A DNA stretch of 64,000 nt from DASUBV01 sp036501025 (GTDB lineage: Bacteria; Actinomycetota; Actinomycetes; Streptosporangiales; Streptosporangiaceae): positions 1 through 64,000 of the forward strand of contig DASYBB010000238.1 of assembly GCA_036501025.1 (NCBI GenBank), in the 5' to 3' direction. Shown piece by piece: positions 42,255 to 52,349 of the stretch; the stretch's first letter is position 1; every line of letters begins with the position of its first letter. The notes under the pieces were generated by a model. The model saw nothing but the letters and a program-made list of their open reading frames with translations, had not been told where the DNA came from and made no database searches. The translations under genes and the position numbers were made by a program.

Positions 42255-43139
42255 ATGGCCGACCTGACCGAGCCCGTGCGCCGCTTCAACCGGACCGTGA
42301 CCGAGCGGATGGGCGTGCTGAGCGACGATTACCTGGCCCGGTCCCGGCCGCTGGGTGCCTCCCGGGTGCTGTGGGAGGTCGGCGCCGGCGGCGCCGACGT
42401 CCGGTCCCTGCGGTCCCGGCTCCGGCTCGACTCCGGCTACCTGAGCCGGCTGCTGCGCGGGCTGGAGGCCGAGGCGCTGGTCGAGGTCCAGGCCGGGGAC
42501 GGTGACCGCCGGGTCCGGGCGGTGACGCTGACGGCGGCCGGCCGCGCGGAGCGGGCCGAGCTGGACCGGCTCAGCGACGAGCACGCCCAGTCGCTGCTCG
42601 CCCCGCTGACCGGGCGCCAGCGGGACCGGCTGGTCGAGGCGATGGGCACCGTCGAGCGGCTGCTGACCGCCAGCCTGGTCGAGATCGGCGGGTCGGAGCC
42701 GGCCAGCGAGGCGGCCCAGTTCTGCCTGAAATCCTATTTTTCCGAGCTTGAGGATCGTTTTGACGGCGGGTTCGACACCGCCGCCGGCCTGGCCGGGGCG
42801 TCCGCGTACGCCGCGCCGGGCGGGCTGCTGCTGGTCGCGCGGCTCCGGGACGAGCCGGTCGGCTGCGGCGCGCTGTGCTTCCTGGACGGCGAGCCCGACC
42901 AGGTCAAGCGGATGTGGGTGGCCCGCTCGGCCCGCGGCCTGGGCCTCGGGCGGCGCCTCCTGGCCGAGCTTGAGCAGCGGGTCCGCGAGCGCGGCGGCCG
43001 GGCCATCCGGCTGGAGACCAACCGGCGCCTGGCCGAGGCCATCAGCCTGTACCGGTCGGCCGGCTACGTCGAGGTGCCGCCCTTCAACGACGAGCCCTAC
43101 GCGCATCACTGGTTCGAGAAGCAGCTGCCGCCGCGCTAA
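42255..43139 (+). CDS. Bifunctional MarR-type regulator / GNAT acetyltransferase
   Basis: 294 residues. Residues 1-145 form a winged helix of the MarR type: LRSRLRLDSGYLSRLLRGLEAEALVEV (recognition helix) followed by the wing DGDRRVRAVTLTAAGRAE. Residues about 150-294 are a GNAT domain with MWVARSARGLGLGRRLLAELEQ as acetyl-CoA site. This fusion is widespread in actinobacteria; the ligand or acetylated molecule is unknown. No ribosome site fits before the ATG because the operator abuts it, so the transcript is probably leaderless. An alternative in-frame start (GTG 42297 or ATG 42309) would delete part of helix 1. Confidence 0.88.
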   Translation: MADLTEPVRRFNRTVTERMGVLSDDYLARSRPLGASRVLWEVGAGGADVRSLRSRLRLDSGYLSRLLRGLEAEALVEVQAGDGDRRVRAVTLTAAGRAERAELDRLSDEHAQSLLAPLTGRQRDRLVEAMGTVERLLTASLVEIGGSEPASEAAQFCLKSYFSELEDRFDGGFDTAAGLAGASAYAAPGGLLLVARLRDEPVGCGALCFLDGEPDQVKRMWVARSARGLGLGRRLLAELEQRVRERGGRAIRLETNRRLAEAISLYRSAGYVEVPPFNDEPYAHHWFEKQLPPR

Positions 43140-43275
43140 GCCGCCTTCTTGCCGAAACTCGGCCCTTCAGGTCCCGTCGCCCGCCGTCGCCCGGCCCGCT
43201 CCGGAACGCGGTCACCCACCGGGCCCGCTCGCGGCCGGCGCCGGGCCGGCGGCGCGCGGCGGCCTCGGCCGGGCC

Positions 43276-43488
43276 GGGGTGGGCGCGCAGCCGCGCGGTG
43301 TAGATGGAGTAGCCGTCGACATGGCGCGCGACCACGGTGGCGGTCACCGTGGCGGCCGCCATCGGGATCATGAGCTGGAACCCGGAGTGGGTGAGTTCCA
43401 GGACCAGGGCCAGGCCGGCCGGCGGCGCCTGCATGGCCGCGGCGAGCATCGCGGCCGCCCCGACGAGGGCGTACGCGCCGGCCGGCGA
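43276..43488 (-). pseudogene. C-terminal fragment of a ClC-type chloride channel
   Basis: About 70 codons read AGAYALVGAAAMLAAAMQAP, then LALVLELTHSGFQLMIPM, TATVVARHVDGYSIYTARL. This is the pore-end region of ClC channels, where GAAAMLAAAMQAP and the VLELT motif line the last helices. The frame has no in-frame membrane sequence before or after: upstream it changes to unrelated Pro/Trp/Gly-rich translation and downstream it runs antisense into the MarR-GNAT gene. It cannot form a channel by itself, so it is the leftover of a deleted gene. Confidence 0.65.
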
Positions 43489-43765
43489 GCCGGGCCAGGC
43501 TCCAGGCCAGGGCGGCCCCGTCGTCCGCCCACACCACATCGTCGATCTCGGACCGCTCGCCGGCGGTGCAGCAGGTACCAGGCCACGCCGCCGAATACCC
43601 CGGCCGACTCAATAAGTTCTGCAACAGAAGCATATGTCCGGCACGTGCGGGCGGTCGGCCGGCCCCCGGCCCGATCGGGCGTGGCCGGGCTTGGCCGCCC
43701 GGGCGTCTCCTCGCGGAAACTCCGCGTTCAGCGGGCTGCCACCCCGGCCTGCCAGGCTCGGCCGG

Positions 43766-44239
43766 GTGGACGTCACGGAACTGGCCCGTTCGCTGCTGGA
43801 GCCGATCCCGGCGCACCGCCTGCTCGGCATCGAGGTCCTCCACGCTGCCGACGGAGTGGGCGTAGTCGCGCTGGTGACCTCCGACGCGGTGACGAACGTC
43901 ATCGGCTCGCTGCACTCCAGCGGGCTCACCGCCCTCGCCGACGCGGCCGGGCTGGCCGCGGTGATCGGGGCCAGCGAGGCGGCGGACAGCTTCCGCGGCG
44001 TCGTCCCGCTCGGCGCGGCGGCCACGCTGGAGTTCCGGGCGCCCGCCCGCGGGCGGCTGGTCGCCGCCTGCACCCTCGACCCGGCCGCCCGGCAGGCCCT
44101 CGCGCCGGTGCTGTCCGGGTGGCGCGACCGGGTCAAGATCGCGACCGTCGCGGACATCACTGACAAGGCCGGAACGCTGACCTGCCGCGGCACCTTCGAG
44201 TGGAGCATCCGCCGCGTCTCGCCGGCCCCGGCCGCCTGA
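43766..44239 (+). CDS. Hotdog-fold thioesterase-like protein (DUF4442/PaaI type)
   Basis: 157 residues from the GTG at 43766 (begins VDVTELARSLLEPIPAHRLLGIEVL). The pattern HRLLGIEVLHAADGVGVVALVT followed by NVIGSLHSSGLTALADAAGLAAVIG is a hotdog-fold DUF4442/YiiD-like domain; His in GSLHSSG would be near the active site. Residues 134 to the end carry VADITDKAGTLTCRGTFEWSI, the last strands. Likely a CoA-thioester hydrolase of unknown specificity. A longer in-frame start at 43634 adds low-complexity sequence and is not favoured. Confidence 0.75.
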   Translation: MDVTELARSLLEPIPAHRLLGIEVLHAADGVGVVALVTSDAVTNVIGSLHSSGLTALADAAGLAAVIGASEAADSFRGVVPLGAAATLEFRAPARGRLVAACTLDPAARQALAPVLSGWRDRVKIATVADITDKAGTLTCRGTFEWSIRRVSPAPAA

Positions 44240-44302
44240 CCGGGCCGCCTGCCTCGCGCGGCGGCGCTGGTGCTGGAGGGAGATCGGCGAGAGGGTTGCC
44301 TC

Positions 44303-44713
44303 ATGGCCACGGCAGACCACGGCAGCGATCCCGGCGTGGCCGCCGGGGGCGAGGCGGCGCCCGTCACCGAGACCGAGCCCGATGCCCGCTACACCTTCGC
44401 CAACGAGCGCACGTTCCTGGCCTGGACCCGCACCGCGCTCGCCTTCATCCTGGCCGGCCTCGGCATCGTCCAGCTGCTGCCGCCGTTCCCCGGCGTCCCG
44501 TGGGGGCGGCACCTGCTCGGCGTCCCGCTCATCGCGATCGGCGCGGCCATCCCCGTGGTCGGGTACTGGCAGTGGCAGGCCAACCAGAAGGCGCTGCGCC
44601 GCGGCGAGCCCGTCCGGACGTCGCCCCTGCCGCGGCTCCTGGCCGCGGCCATCTGCGCCCTGGCCATCGCGGTGGCAGTCGTCCTGCTGCTGTCGGCCCT
44701 GCTAAGGCACTGA
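44303..44713 (+). CDS. DUF202 (YidH-like) membrane protein, first copy
   Basis: 136 residues with three membrane helices. The signature ARYTFANERTFLAWTRTALAFILAGLGIV is diagnostic of DUF202. GAGAGGG sits before the ATG at 44303. Its stop overlaps the start of the next DUF202 gene (TGATG). Function unknown; a two-gene DUF202 arrangement occurs widely in actinobacteria and suggests a heteromeric membrane complex. Confidence 0.88.
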   Translation: MATADHGSDPGVAAGGEAAPVTETEPDARYTFANERTFLAWTRTALAFILAGLGIVQLLPPFPGVPWGRHLLGVPLIAIGAAIPVVGYWQWQANQKALRRGEPVRTSPLPRLLAAAICALAIAVAVVLLLSALLRH

Positions 44714-45036
44714 TGCCGCCGAGCGACGGGGGGCCGGCCCCGGAACCGCGGCGGGCCGAGGACTTCGACCCCGGCCTGGCCCGGGAGCGGACCCGGCTGG
44801 CCTGGAACCGGACCGCGATCGCCTTCGCCACCGTCGGCGCCGCGGTCCTGAAGTCGCACCTGGTCGCGGGGCTGACCGTGCTCGGCCTGGCCGCGATCGT
44901 CTGGGGCCTGCGGCGGCTGTTCCGGGACGCGGCCGTGGCCCGCAGCCAGCCCGCCCGGCTGCTGGGCGTTACCCTGACCGTGGTCGCCGTCGCGCTGGTG
45001 GCGCTCGTCCTGTCCTTCTTCGGCCACCCCCGGTGA
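44713..45036 (+). CDS. DUF202 membrane protein, second copy
   Basis: 107 residues, three membrane helices. FDPGLARERTRLAWNRTAIAFATVGAAVLK is the shorter DUF202 variant. The ATG shares one base with the TGA of the first copy, so translation is coupled and the two proteins probably assemble together. Role unknown. Confidence 0.87.
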   Translation: MPPSDGGPAPEPRRAEDFDPGLARERTRLAWNRTAIAFATVGAAVLKSHLVAGLTVLGLAAIVWGLRRLFRDAAVARSQPARLLGVTLTVVAVALVALVLSFFGHPR

Positions 45037-45043
45037 GGTCACC

Positions 45044-45415
45044 ATGGCGCTGATCTACCACATCACGGCCGGGCCCGACTGGGAGCAGGCGCGCCGGGAC
45101 GGGGCCTACCGGCTGTCCACGCGCGGAGTCACGCTGGCCCAGGAGGGCTTCATTCACGCCAGCACCGCGCGCCAGGTGCCGCTGGTCGCGAACGCCTTCT
45201 ACCGCGGCGACGCGGGCCTGGTCGTGCTCGTCATCGACACCGACCTGGTCGAGCCGGAGATCCGCTACGAGCAGCCGCCGGGCTCGGACGAGACGTTCCC
45301 GCACATCTTCGGGCCGCTCAACGCGGCGGCCGTCGTGAGCGTGCGGCCGCTGGCGGCGGACGCGTCGGGCCGCTTCGCGTTCGAGCCGGACGGGCCCGCG
45401 CGGGACGCCCCGTAA
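45044..45415 (+). CDS. DUF952 family protein
   Basis: 123 residues. MALIYHITAGPDWEQARRDGAYR, EEGFIHAS-like (here QEGFIHASTARQV) and VVLVIDTDLVEPEIRYE are the defining blocks of the DUF952 family, which is structurally a small glutathione-S-transferase-like or ADP-ribose-like fold of unknown activity. It begins seven bases after the second DUF202 gene and is likely in the same operon. Confidence 0.88.
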   Translation: MALIYHITAGPDWEQARRDGAYRLSTRGVTLAQEGFIHASTARQVPLVANAFYRGDAGLVVLVIDTDLVEPEIRYEQPPGSDETFPHIFGPLNAAAVVSVRPLAADASGRFAFEPDGPARDAP

Positions 45416-45523
45416 CGCCGCTCCTCTGGGCGCAGCAGTGCATAACGACATGGCCGCCGAACTCGCCCTTCGTCTTTCTGTTCTACTGCCGAATAAGTTC
45501 ATGCTAACGCACCGAAACAGTGT

Positions 45524-45553
45524 TTGACACCAGTGCCGCCCGTGCGGCAGTCT
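45524..45553 (+). promoter_or_regulatory. Probable promoter
   Basis: TTGACA at 45524-45529 and CAGTCT at 45548-45553, spaced 18 bp, lie 57 bp before the ATG at 45610. The -35 is perfect, the -10 is a fair high-GC version (A at position 2, T at 6). It would drive the hypothetical gene 45610-46212. Confidence 0.45.
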
Positions 45554-45609
45554 GAGCCACGCGAATGGCGCAGACGGACGCGCCGCCGATACGCAGGGAG
45601 GCACCCGAG

Positions 45610-46212
45610 ATGGGTCAGAAGACGGTCCGGTTCAGCGACCTGAGCGGCGAGATCATCACCGACGAGGCGCCCGCGCGCATCGTGATCCACGAGCACCCGG
45701 ACCTGGTCGGCGGCCCGGTGGAGATCGACGTGCTGGCCGACGAGGCCCTCGGCGTGGAGAAGTCGGCGGTCCGGGTGACCGTGCTCGACCTGTACCTGCC
45801 GGGGAACGACGAGCCGCAGCGTGTCACCGTGCTGGCCGACGACTTCGACAAGACCGCCACTGACAGCCCCATGAGCGAGCTGCTGGCCGCGGCGCGGCCC
45901 GCGCGGCGCAGCAGCCGGTCCGCCGCGAGCAGCCCGGCCCGCGGTGCGGCGGCCAGCTTCGCCACGCTCGAGACCGCCGGGCGGCCGCACAAGGGCCGGA
46001 TCACCGAGGCCGAGCAGCGCTACGTCCGCGACCACTTCGACGCCATCAACGAGCGGCTGGCGGCCGAGGGCCTGCGCCCGATCGACCTGGACGACCCGGC
46101 CCACATCGAGCGCTACGACCTGGCCGACCTGGCCGCCAAGCGCGGCGCGGCCGCGGCCGCACCCGTCGCCGCCGGCGGCCGGTCCCGGGCCGCCGCCAGC
46201 GCGGCCGCCTGA
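45610..46212 (+). CDS. Hypothetical protein with Lsr2-like N-terminus
   Basis: 200 residues. The N-terminus KTVRFSDLSGEIITDEAPARIVIHEHPDL resembles small actinobacterial proteins that carry an Lsr2-like beta-hairpin for dimerisation, though I cannot find the C-terminal RGR DNA-binding motif. A basic Ser/Arg linker (about residues 97-115) leads to a C-terminal block (HKGRITEAEQRYVRDHFDAINERLAAEGLRPIDLDDPAHIERYDL). That block is helical and conserved-looking. GGGAGG precedes the ATG. A nucleoid-associated role is a guess. Confidence 0.6.
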   Translation: MGQKTVRFSDLSGEIITDEAPARIVIHEHPDLVGGPVEIDVLADEALGVEKSAVRVTVLDLYLPGNDEPQRVTVLADDFDKTATDSPMSELLAAARPARRSSRSAASSPARGAAASFATLETAGRPHKGRITEAEQRYVRDHFDAINERLAAEGLRPIDLDDPAHIERYDLADLAAKRGAAAAAPVAAGGRSRAAASAAA

Positions 46213-46456
46213 CCCGGCCGCCTGACCCGGCCGCGGGCCTGGTGCGTACCGCATCAGGCCCGCGCAATGGGCACAATTGTCCGCCCGCCCCGTTCCCTGG
46301 CGGCCCGATCGACATTCCTGATGGCAGTCATTGACGCCGTCCCGTCCCGGTCGGCAGTATTCGGGGATGGCCTGACGGGGTTAGACCACGTTTCGCCTAT
46401 TAACGGATCCGCCGCGAGCCGGCGCGGCGGGCGGCAGATGTCAGCGGAGGTCATGC

Positions 46457-47224
46457 GTGGCCAGCTTCCGCTCTCTCGACGACGTCGAGATCGCCTACTA
46501 CAGCTGGGGGCCGGCCACCGGCCGGCCGCTCGTGCTGCATCACGGCTTCATCAGCAACGCGCAGCACAACTGGGAAGAGCGCGGCGTCGTGGCCGCCCTG
46601 GTCAGCGCCGGCCACCGCGTAGTGGCCCTGGACGCCCGCGGCCACGGCCGGTCGGCCAAGCCGCACGACCCCCGGCTGTACGGCGAGGCCCGGATGGCCG
46701 CTGACCTGTCCCGGCTACTCGACATCCTCGGCGCGCCCGTCGTCGATCTCGCCGGCTACTCGATGGGCGCCGTCGTGGCCCTCATCGCCGCCGCCCGCGA
46801 CTCGCGCATCGGCCGCCTGGCCATCGGCGGCGTGGGACCCCCGCTGGTGATGGAGTTAGCGGACGACGACCGCCGCGCCGCGCTGCGCCGCTCGCTGGCC
46901 GACGCGCTGCGGGTGCCCGACCCGTCCGCCATCACCCATGTCGGCGCCCGCCAGTTCCGGACGTTCGCGGACTACGTGGGCGGCGACCGGCTGGCGCTGG
47001 CGGCCCACGCCGAGGCCCTGTACAGCGATCCCATCCCGGTCCACCTGATCACCGTCCCGACCCTCGTCCTGGCCGGCGACGCCGACCCGCTGACCCGCCG
47101 GGCCGGCGAGCTGGCCGCGGCCATGCCCCGCGCCACCCTGACGACCCTGCCGGGCGATCACCTCGGCGTGCCGGCCAGCGCGGCCTTCGCGATCGCGCTG
47201 GTCGAGTTCTTCCGCCAGTGCTGA
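46457..47224 (+). CDS. Alpha/beta hydrolase
   Basis: 255 residues. LVLHHGFISNAQHNWE supplies the oxyanion-hole HG, VDLAGYSMGAVVALIAA the nucleophile Ser, LVLAGDADPLTRRAGE the acid Asp and LPGDHLGVP the His, a complete triad. Similarity is to the esterase/haloperoxidase-like class. GCGGAGG six bases before the GTG at 46457 sets the start. The substrate is unknown. It precedes the acyl-CoA synthetase gene by 140 bp; a link is possible but not shown. Confidence 0.85.
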   Translation: MASFRSLDDVEIAYYSWGPATGRPLVLHHGFISNAQHNWEERGVVAALVSAGHRVVALDARGHGRSAKPHDPRLYGEARMAADLSRLLDILGAPVVDLAGYSMGAVVALIAAARDSRIGRLAIGGVGPPLVMELADDDRRAALRRSLADALRVPDPSAITHVGARQFRTFADYVGGDRLALAAHAEALYSDPIPVHLITVPTLVLAGDADPLTRRAGELAAAMPRATLTTLPGDHLGVPASAAFAIALVEFFRQC

Positions 47225-47364
47225 GGCCCGATGCAGCCGGCTCCCGCGCAGGATCTCGGGCCGGCGGGTGTCCTCGCCGGGGATGTCCTGATAGGAATGC
47301 AACCAGCGGCCCCGGCGTCTTGCCCCGGAGGCCGCCCGCGTGCTGGCCGTAAGAGGGGATCGCC

Positions 47365-48927
<1,563 letters not shown>

Positions 48928-48970
48928 CTTCTCCCGAAACGGATCGCCCGCCGGGCGCCCCCGCCGCCGG

Positions 48971-49606
48971 CTATCCGTCGTCCTCGCCGCGGCCCGGGTC
49001 GCCGGGGCGGCGGGCCAGCCGCGGCGAGACGATGAAGTACAGCTGGACCACGGCCAGCGCGATCACGCTGGCCACGGTGCTGGCCGGGCAGATCAGCGCG
49101 GCCAGCGCGTAGAGGACCTGGGCGAGCAGGATCCGGCGCCGGAAGATGGCCAGCCGGGCACGGGCCTGGTCGCCCGAGACGCCGGCACCCGGTTGGGTCG
49201 CGCCCGGCTCGCCCCCGGCCGGGCCGCCCGCGCCGGGCAGGAACGCCCGGCGGCCGTGCCGCGCCGCCCACTCCAGGGTCACCCCGAGCAGCAGGATGTT
49301 CAGTCAGTAGAGGCCGACCGCCAGCCGCAGGTGGACGTAGTGGGCCAGCAGCGCCGCGGTGAACGGCAGCAGGGTGTGGACGGCCAGCCAGAAGGTCCCC
49401 AGCATGGTGAAGCTGAGCAGGTACGCCGCGAAGCTCGGCCCCAGGTGGGCGAGGGCGCGCCCGAGGCCGTGCTCGCTGTACGCGGCGGCGGCCGGCACCC
49501 GCAGGTCGAGCACGAGCAGCGTCATGGCCACCGCGAACAGCCCGTCGGTCAGCGCGGTGAGATGCTCCAGGCTCTGCCCGGAGAACCGGTTGTACGGCTC
49601 GTTCAC
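48971..49606 (-). pseudogene. TMEM175-like (DUF1211) membrane protein, interrupted by TGA
   Basis: Starting near GTG 49604-49606, the frame reads YNRFSGQSLEHLTALTDGLFAVAMTLLVLDLRVP, the FS..R..xLTDG signature of TMEM175/DUF1211 potassium-channel-like proteins, and four or so membrane helices. At 49304-49306 the codon is TGA (GLY-stop-LNILLLGVTLEW); the surrounding sequence continues in the same frame to a natural stop at 48971. A TGG to TGA change is the simplest cause, so this is a 211-residue protein with one nonsense codon. Either recently inactivated or a base-call error. Confidence 0.8.
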
Positions 49607-49793
49607 CCTCACATGATGACGGCTCCAGCGCGCCCCCCGCGGGCTGACCGCGTCGCTGGCCCGGCCTCGCCGGGGTGGGCCGCGCCACCCGTACGACCCG
49701 GGTAGCGCGCGACGGACGGCCAGTTCATCCTGTGGTTGGTCGACGCTATGCCGGCGCCCGGATACCGTCAGATCCCATGCAGCCGACCTGCGG

Positions 49794-51125
49794 ATGTCCG
49801 GAGTGACCGTCCGCGGCATCAGCCTGCGCCCGGCCGCGGTGCTGCGCCGGGGCGGCGGCGGCGACTCGCGCCCGCCGCCCCGGCCGGACACCCCCGCCGC
49901 GGGCGCAGCCCTGCCTGCCGCGGCGGCGCGGCCGCGGTCCCTGAGCGCCGCCTACTACCGGGCGCGGCAGTTCGCCCTCACCCACGCGCTGGTCACCGAC
50001 GCCGTGCTGGCCCTGGTGCTGGCCGGGGTCTGCACGCCGTGGCTGGTGACGACGCGGCCCAGCCCGCTGTCGTGGCTGCTGCAGGCCGGCCTGCTGATTC
50101 CGCTGGCCTGGCGCCGGCGGTACCTGGCCGGGGTGTTCGTCGTCGTGTGCGCCGTGGCCCTGGTCCAGTGGCTCGTCGGCATCCGGCTCGTCGCTGACCT
50201 CGCCCTGCTGGTGGCGCTGTCGACGCTCGCGACGTACCGCCCGCGCCGGGTCGCCCTCGCCGCGGCGGGCGTCCTGGAGCTCGGCGCGGTCCTGGCCTCG
50301 GTGGCCTGGCGCCTGGCCGGATCCTGGCTGAGCTCCCTGGTGTTCCTGTCCGGCATGGTCGCCGCGGCCCTGCTGCTCGGCATCAGCGTCCGCGCCCGCA
50401 GCGCGCTGGTGGCCACGCTCACCGAGCGGGCCGGCCGCCTGGAGCGGGAGCGCGACCAGCAGGCCCAGATCGCCGCCGCCGCCGAGCGCACCCGCATCGC
50501 CCGCGAGATGCACGACGTGATCGGCCACCAGCTGGCCGTCATCGTCAGCCTGGCCGACGGTGCGGCGGCCAAGCTGGCCAGCGACCCGCCGCGCGCGGCG
50601 GCCGCCATCGCCAGCGTGGCCGACGTCGGCCGCCAGGCCCTGGGCGAGACCCGCGGGCTGCTGGGCGTGCTGCGCGCCGACGGCAGCGGCGACGGGCTGG
50701 CCCCGCAGCCGGGCCTGGCCGGCCTGGGCGACCTGGTCGCCCAGACCCGCGCCACCGGCCTGGCCGCGACGCTCGACTGCCCCGGCGACGCGGCCGGGCT
50801 GGCCGCCGACATCCAGCTGGCCGTCTACCGGATCGCCCAGGAGGCCATCACCAACACCCTCCGGCACGCCAGCGGAGCGCAGGCCGTCGCGGTGCGGGTC
50901 ACCATCGGCCCGGCCAGCGTCGAGCTGGAGGTCACCGACGACGGCCGCCCCGCGCCCGGTGCCGGGCCGGGCCGGGCGAGCACCCCGGCACCGGGCCCGG
51001 CGGGCGGGCAGGGCCTGGCCGGCATGCGGGAGCGTGCCCGGGCCTACGGCGGCTCGGTAACGGCCGGCCCCGGGCCGTCCGGCTGGGTGGTCCGGGCCAC
51101 CTTCCCGACGGGACGGCGGCGATGA
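49794..51125 (+). CDS. Sensor histidine kinase (NarL-type two-component)
   Basis: 443 residues. An N-terminal cytoplasmic leader (Pro/Ala-rich) is followed by about five membrane helices (residues 60-200), and no large external sensor. The dimerisation/phosphoacceptor helix is ERTRIAREMHDVIGHQLAVIV (HisKA_3; His at the DVIGH core). The ATPase domain then shows AQEAITNTLRHASGA (N-box), VTDDGRPAPG (G1) and GQGLAGMRERARAYGG (G2). It should phosphorylate the regulator encoded immediately next, whose ATG overlaps its stop. The stimulus is unknown. Confidence 0.9.
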   Translation: MSGVTVRGISLRPAAVLRRGGGGDSRPPPRPDTPAAGAALPAAAARPRSLSAAYYRARQFALTHALVTDAVLALVLAGVCTPWLVTTRPSPLSWLLQAGLLIPLAWRRRYLAGVFVVVCAVALVQWLVGIRLVADLALLVALSTLATYRPRRVALAAAGVLELGAVLASVAWRLAGSWLSSLVFLSGMVAAALLLGISVRARSALVATLTERAGRLERERDQQAQIAAAAERTRIAREMHDVIGHQLAVIVSLADGAAAKLASDPPRAAAAIASVADVGRQALGETRGLLGVLRADGSGDGLAPQPGLAGLGDLVAQTRATGLAATLDCPGDAAGLAADIQLAVYRIAQEAITNTLRHASGAQAVAVRVTIGPASVELEVTDDGRPAPGAGPGRASTPAPGPAGGQGLAGMRERARAYGGSVTAGPGPSGWVVRATFPTGRRR

Positions 51126-51802
51126 GCGTCCGGGTCCTCCTGGTCGACGACCAGGCCCTGCTGCGCTCCGGCTTCCGGATGGTCCTGGAAGAACAGGACG
51201 ACATCGAGGTCGTCGGCGAGGCCGCCGACGGCGACGAGGCCGTCGCCCGGGCCAGCGAGCTGTCGCCGGACGTCGTTCTGATGGACGTGCGGATGCCCGG
51301 CAGCGACGGCATCGACGCGACCCGCCGGATCGTCGCCCAGCTGCCCGCGGTCCGGGTGCTCATCCTCACGACCTTCGACCTGGACGAGTACGCCTTCACC
51401 GCGCTCCGGTTCGGGGCCAGCGGCTTCCTGCTTAAGGACGTCCGCCCGGCCGAGCTGGCCGGGGCCATCCGCTGCGTGGCCGAGGGCGATGCCGTGGTCG
51501 CCCCGAGCGTCACCCGCCGGCTCCTCGATGCCTACGCCCACCGCCTGCCGGACCTGCGGCCCGGCCGGGACCCCGCCAAGGACCAGGGCCTGGCCCTGCT
51601 CACCGAGCGGGAAGTCGGGATCCTCACCGAGGTCGCGGGCGGGCTGTCCAACCAGGAGATCGCGGCCAAGCTCTGCCTGGCCGAGGCCACCGTGAAGACG
51701 CACCTCGGCCGGATCCTGGCCAAGCTCGCCCTGCGCGACCGGGTCCAGGCCGTGGTCTACGCCTACCAGACCGGGCTGGTCCGGCCCGGCGCGCCTAGCT
51801 GA
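51122..51802 (+). CDS. NarL/LuxR-type response regulator
   Basis: 226 residues. Receiver domain MSVRVLLVDDQALLRSGFRM with phosphoacceptor Asp55 in VVLMDVRMPG and conserved Lys in FLLKDVRPAE. The C-terminal LuxR helix-turn-helix is LLTEREVGILTEVAGGLSNQEIAAKLCLAEATVKTHLGRILAKL. ATGA overlap with the kinase gene, so co-translated. The neighbouring downstream membrane genes are candidate targets. Confidence 0.92.
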   Translation: MSVRVLLVDDQALLRSGFRMVLEEQDDIEVVGEAADGDEAVARASELSPDVVLMDVRMPGSDGIDATRRIVAQLPAVRVLILTTFDLDEYAFTALRFGASGFLLKDVRPAELAGAIRCVAEGDAVVAPSVTRRLLDAYAHRLPDLRPGRDPAKDQGLALLTEREVGILTEVAGGLSNQEIAAKLCLAEATVKTHLGRILAKLALRDRVQAVVYAYQTGLVRPGAPS

Positions 51803-51862
51803 CCGCCGATCCGGCTCGCCAACGGGCCGGGCTGACCTGACACAACGCCCAAGGAGCACGAA

Positions 51863-52339
51863 ATGCCGCCCACGATCGCGGACCGCGCGAGATCGCTGAC
51901 GAAATTCAACCTGTCGCCCCGGCACCGGCCGCCAGGGGTAGTTGTCGTCGCCGCCGTCACGGTCCTGTGCGCGGCGCTCTCCCTGCTGGCTGACGAGCTG
52001 ATCGTGCGGGCCGGCACCGCCGTATTCCCTGCCACCAGGGGATACGTGCACTTCCAGTTCGGCGACTACGCCAAGCTCACCGTCATCGGCGTCGTCGCCG
52101 CCGGAATCGGCTGGCCGATCGTCGCCCGGCTGACCTCGGACCCGCGCTGGGCGTTCCTCCGCCTGGCTGTCGCCGTGACCGCGGTCTGCCTCCTGCCCGA
52201 CCTGTACATCTGGCTGCGGGGGCAGCCGGGCCAGGCCGTCCTCGTCCTGGTCGCGATGCACCTGGCCATCGGCCTGATCACCTACAACCTGCTGGTCCGC
52301 CTCGCGCCCGTCCGGCCCGAGCCTCAGCAGACCCGCTAA
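51863..52339 (+). CDS. DUF6069-like four-helix membrane protein
   Basis: 158 residues, four membrane helices (about 25-45, 65-85, 95-115, 120-145). AAGGAG lies before the ATG at 51863. The layout is that of a small actinobacterial membrane family; DUF6069 is my best guess. It is followed 10 bp later by another membrane gene, and preceded 60 bp by the response regulator. Confidence 0.6.
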   Translation: MPPTIADRARSLTKFNLSPRHRPPGVVVVAAVTVLCAALSLLADELIVRAGTAVFPATRGYVHFQFGDYAKLTVIGVVAAGIGWPIVARLTSDPRWAFLRLAVAVTAVCLLPDLYIWLRGQPGQAVLVLVAMHLAIGLITYNLLVRLAPVRPEPQQTR

Positions 52340-52349
52340 GAAAGGCATC

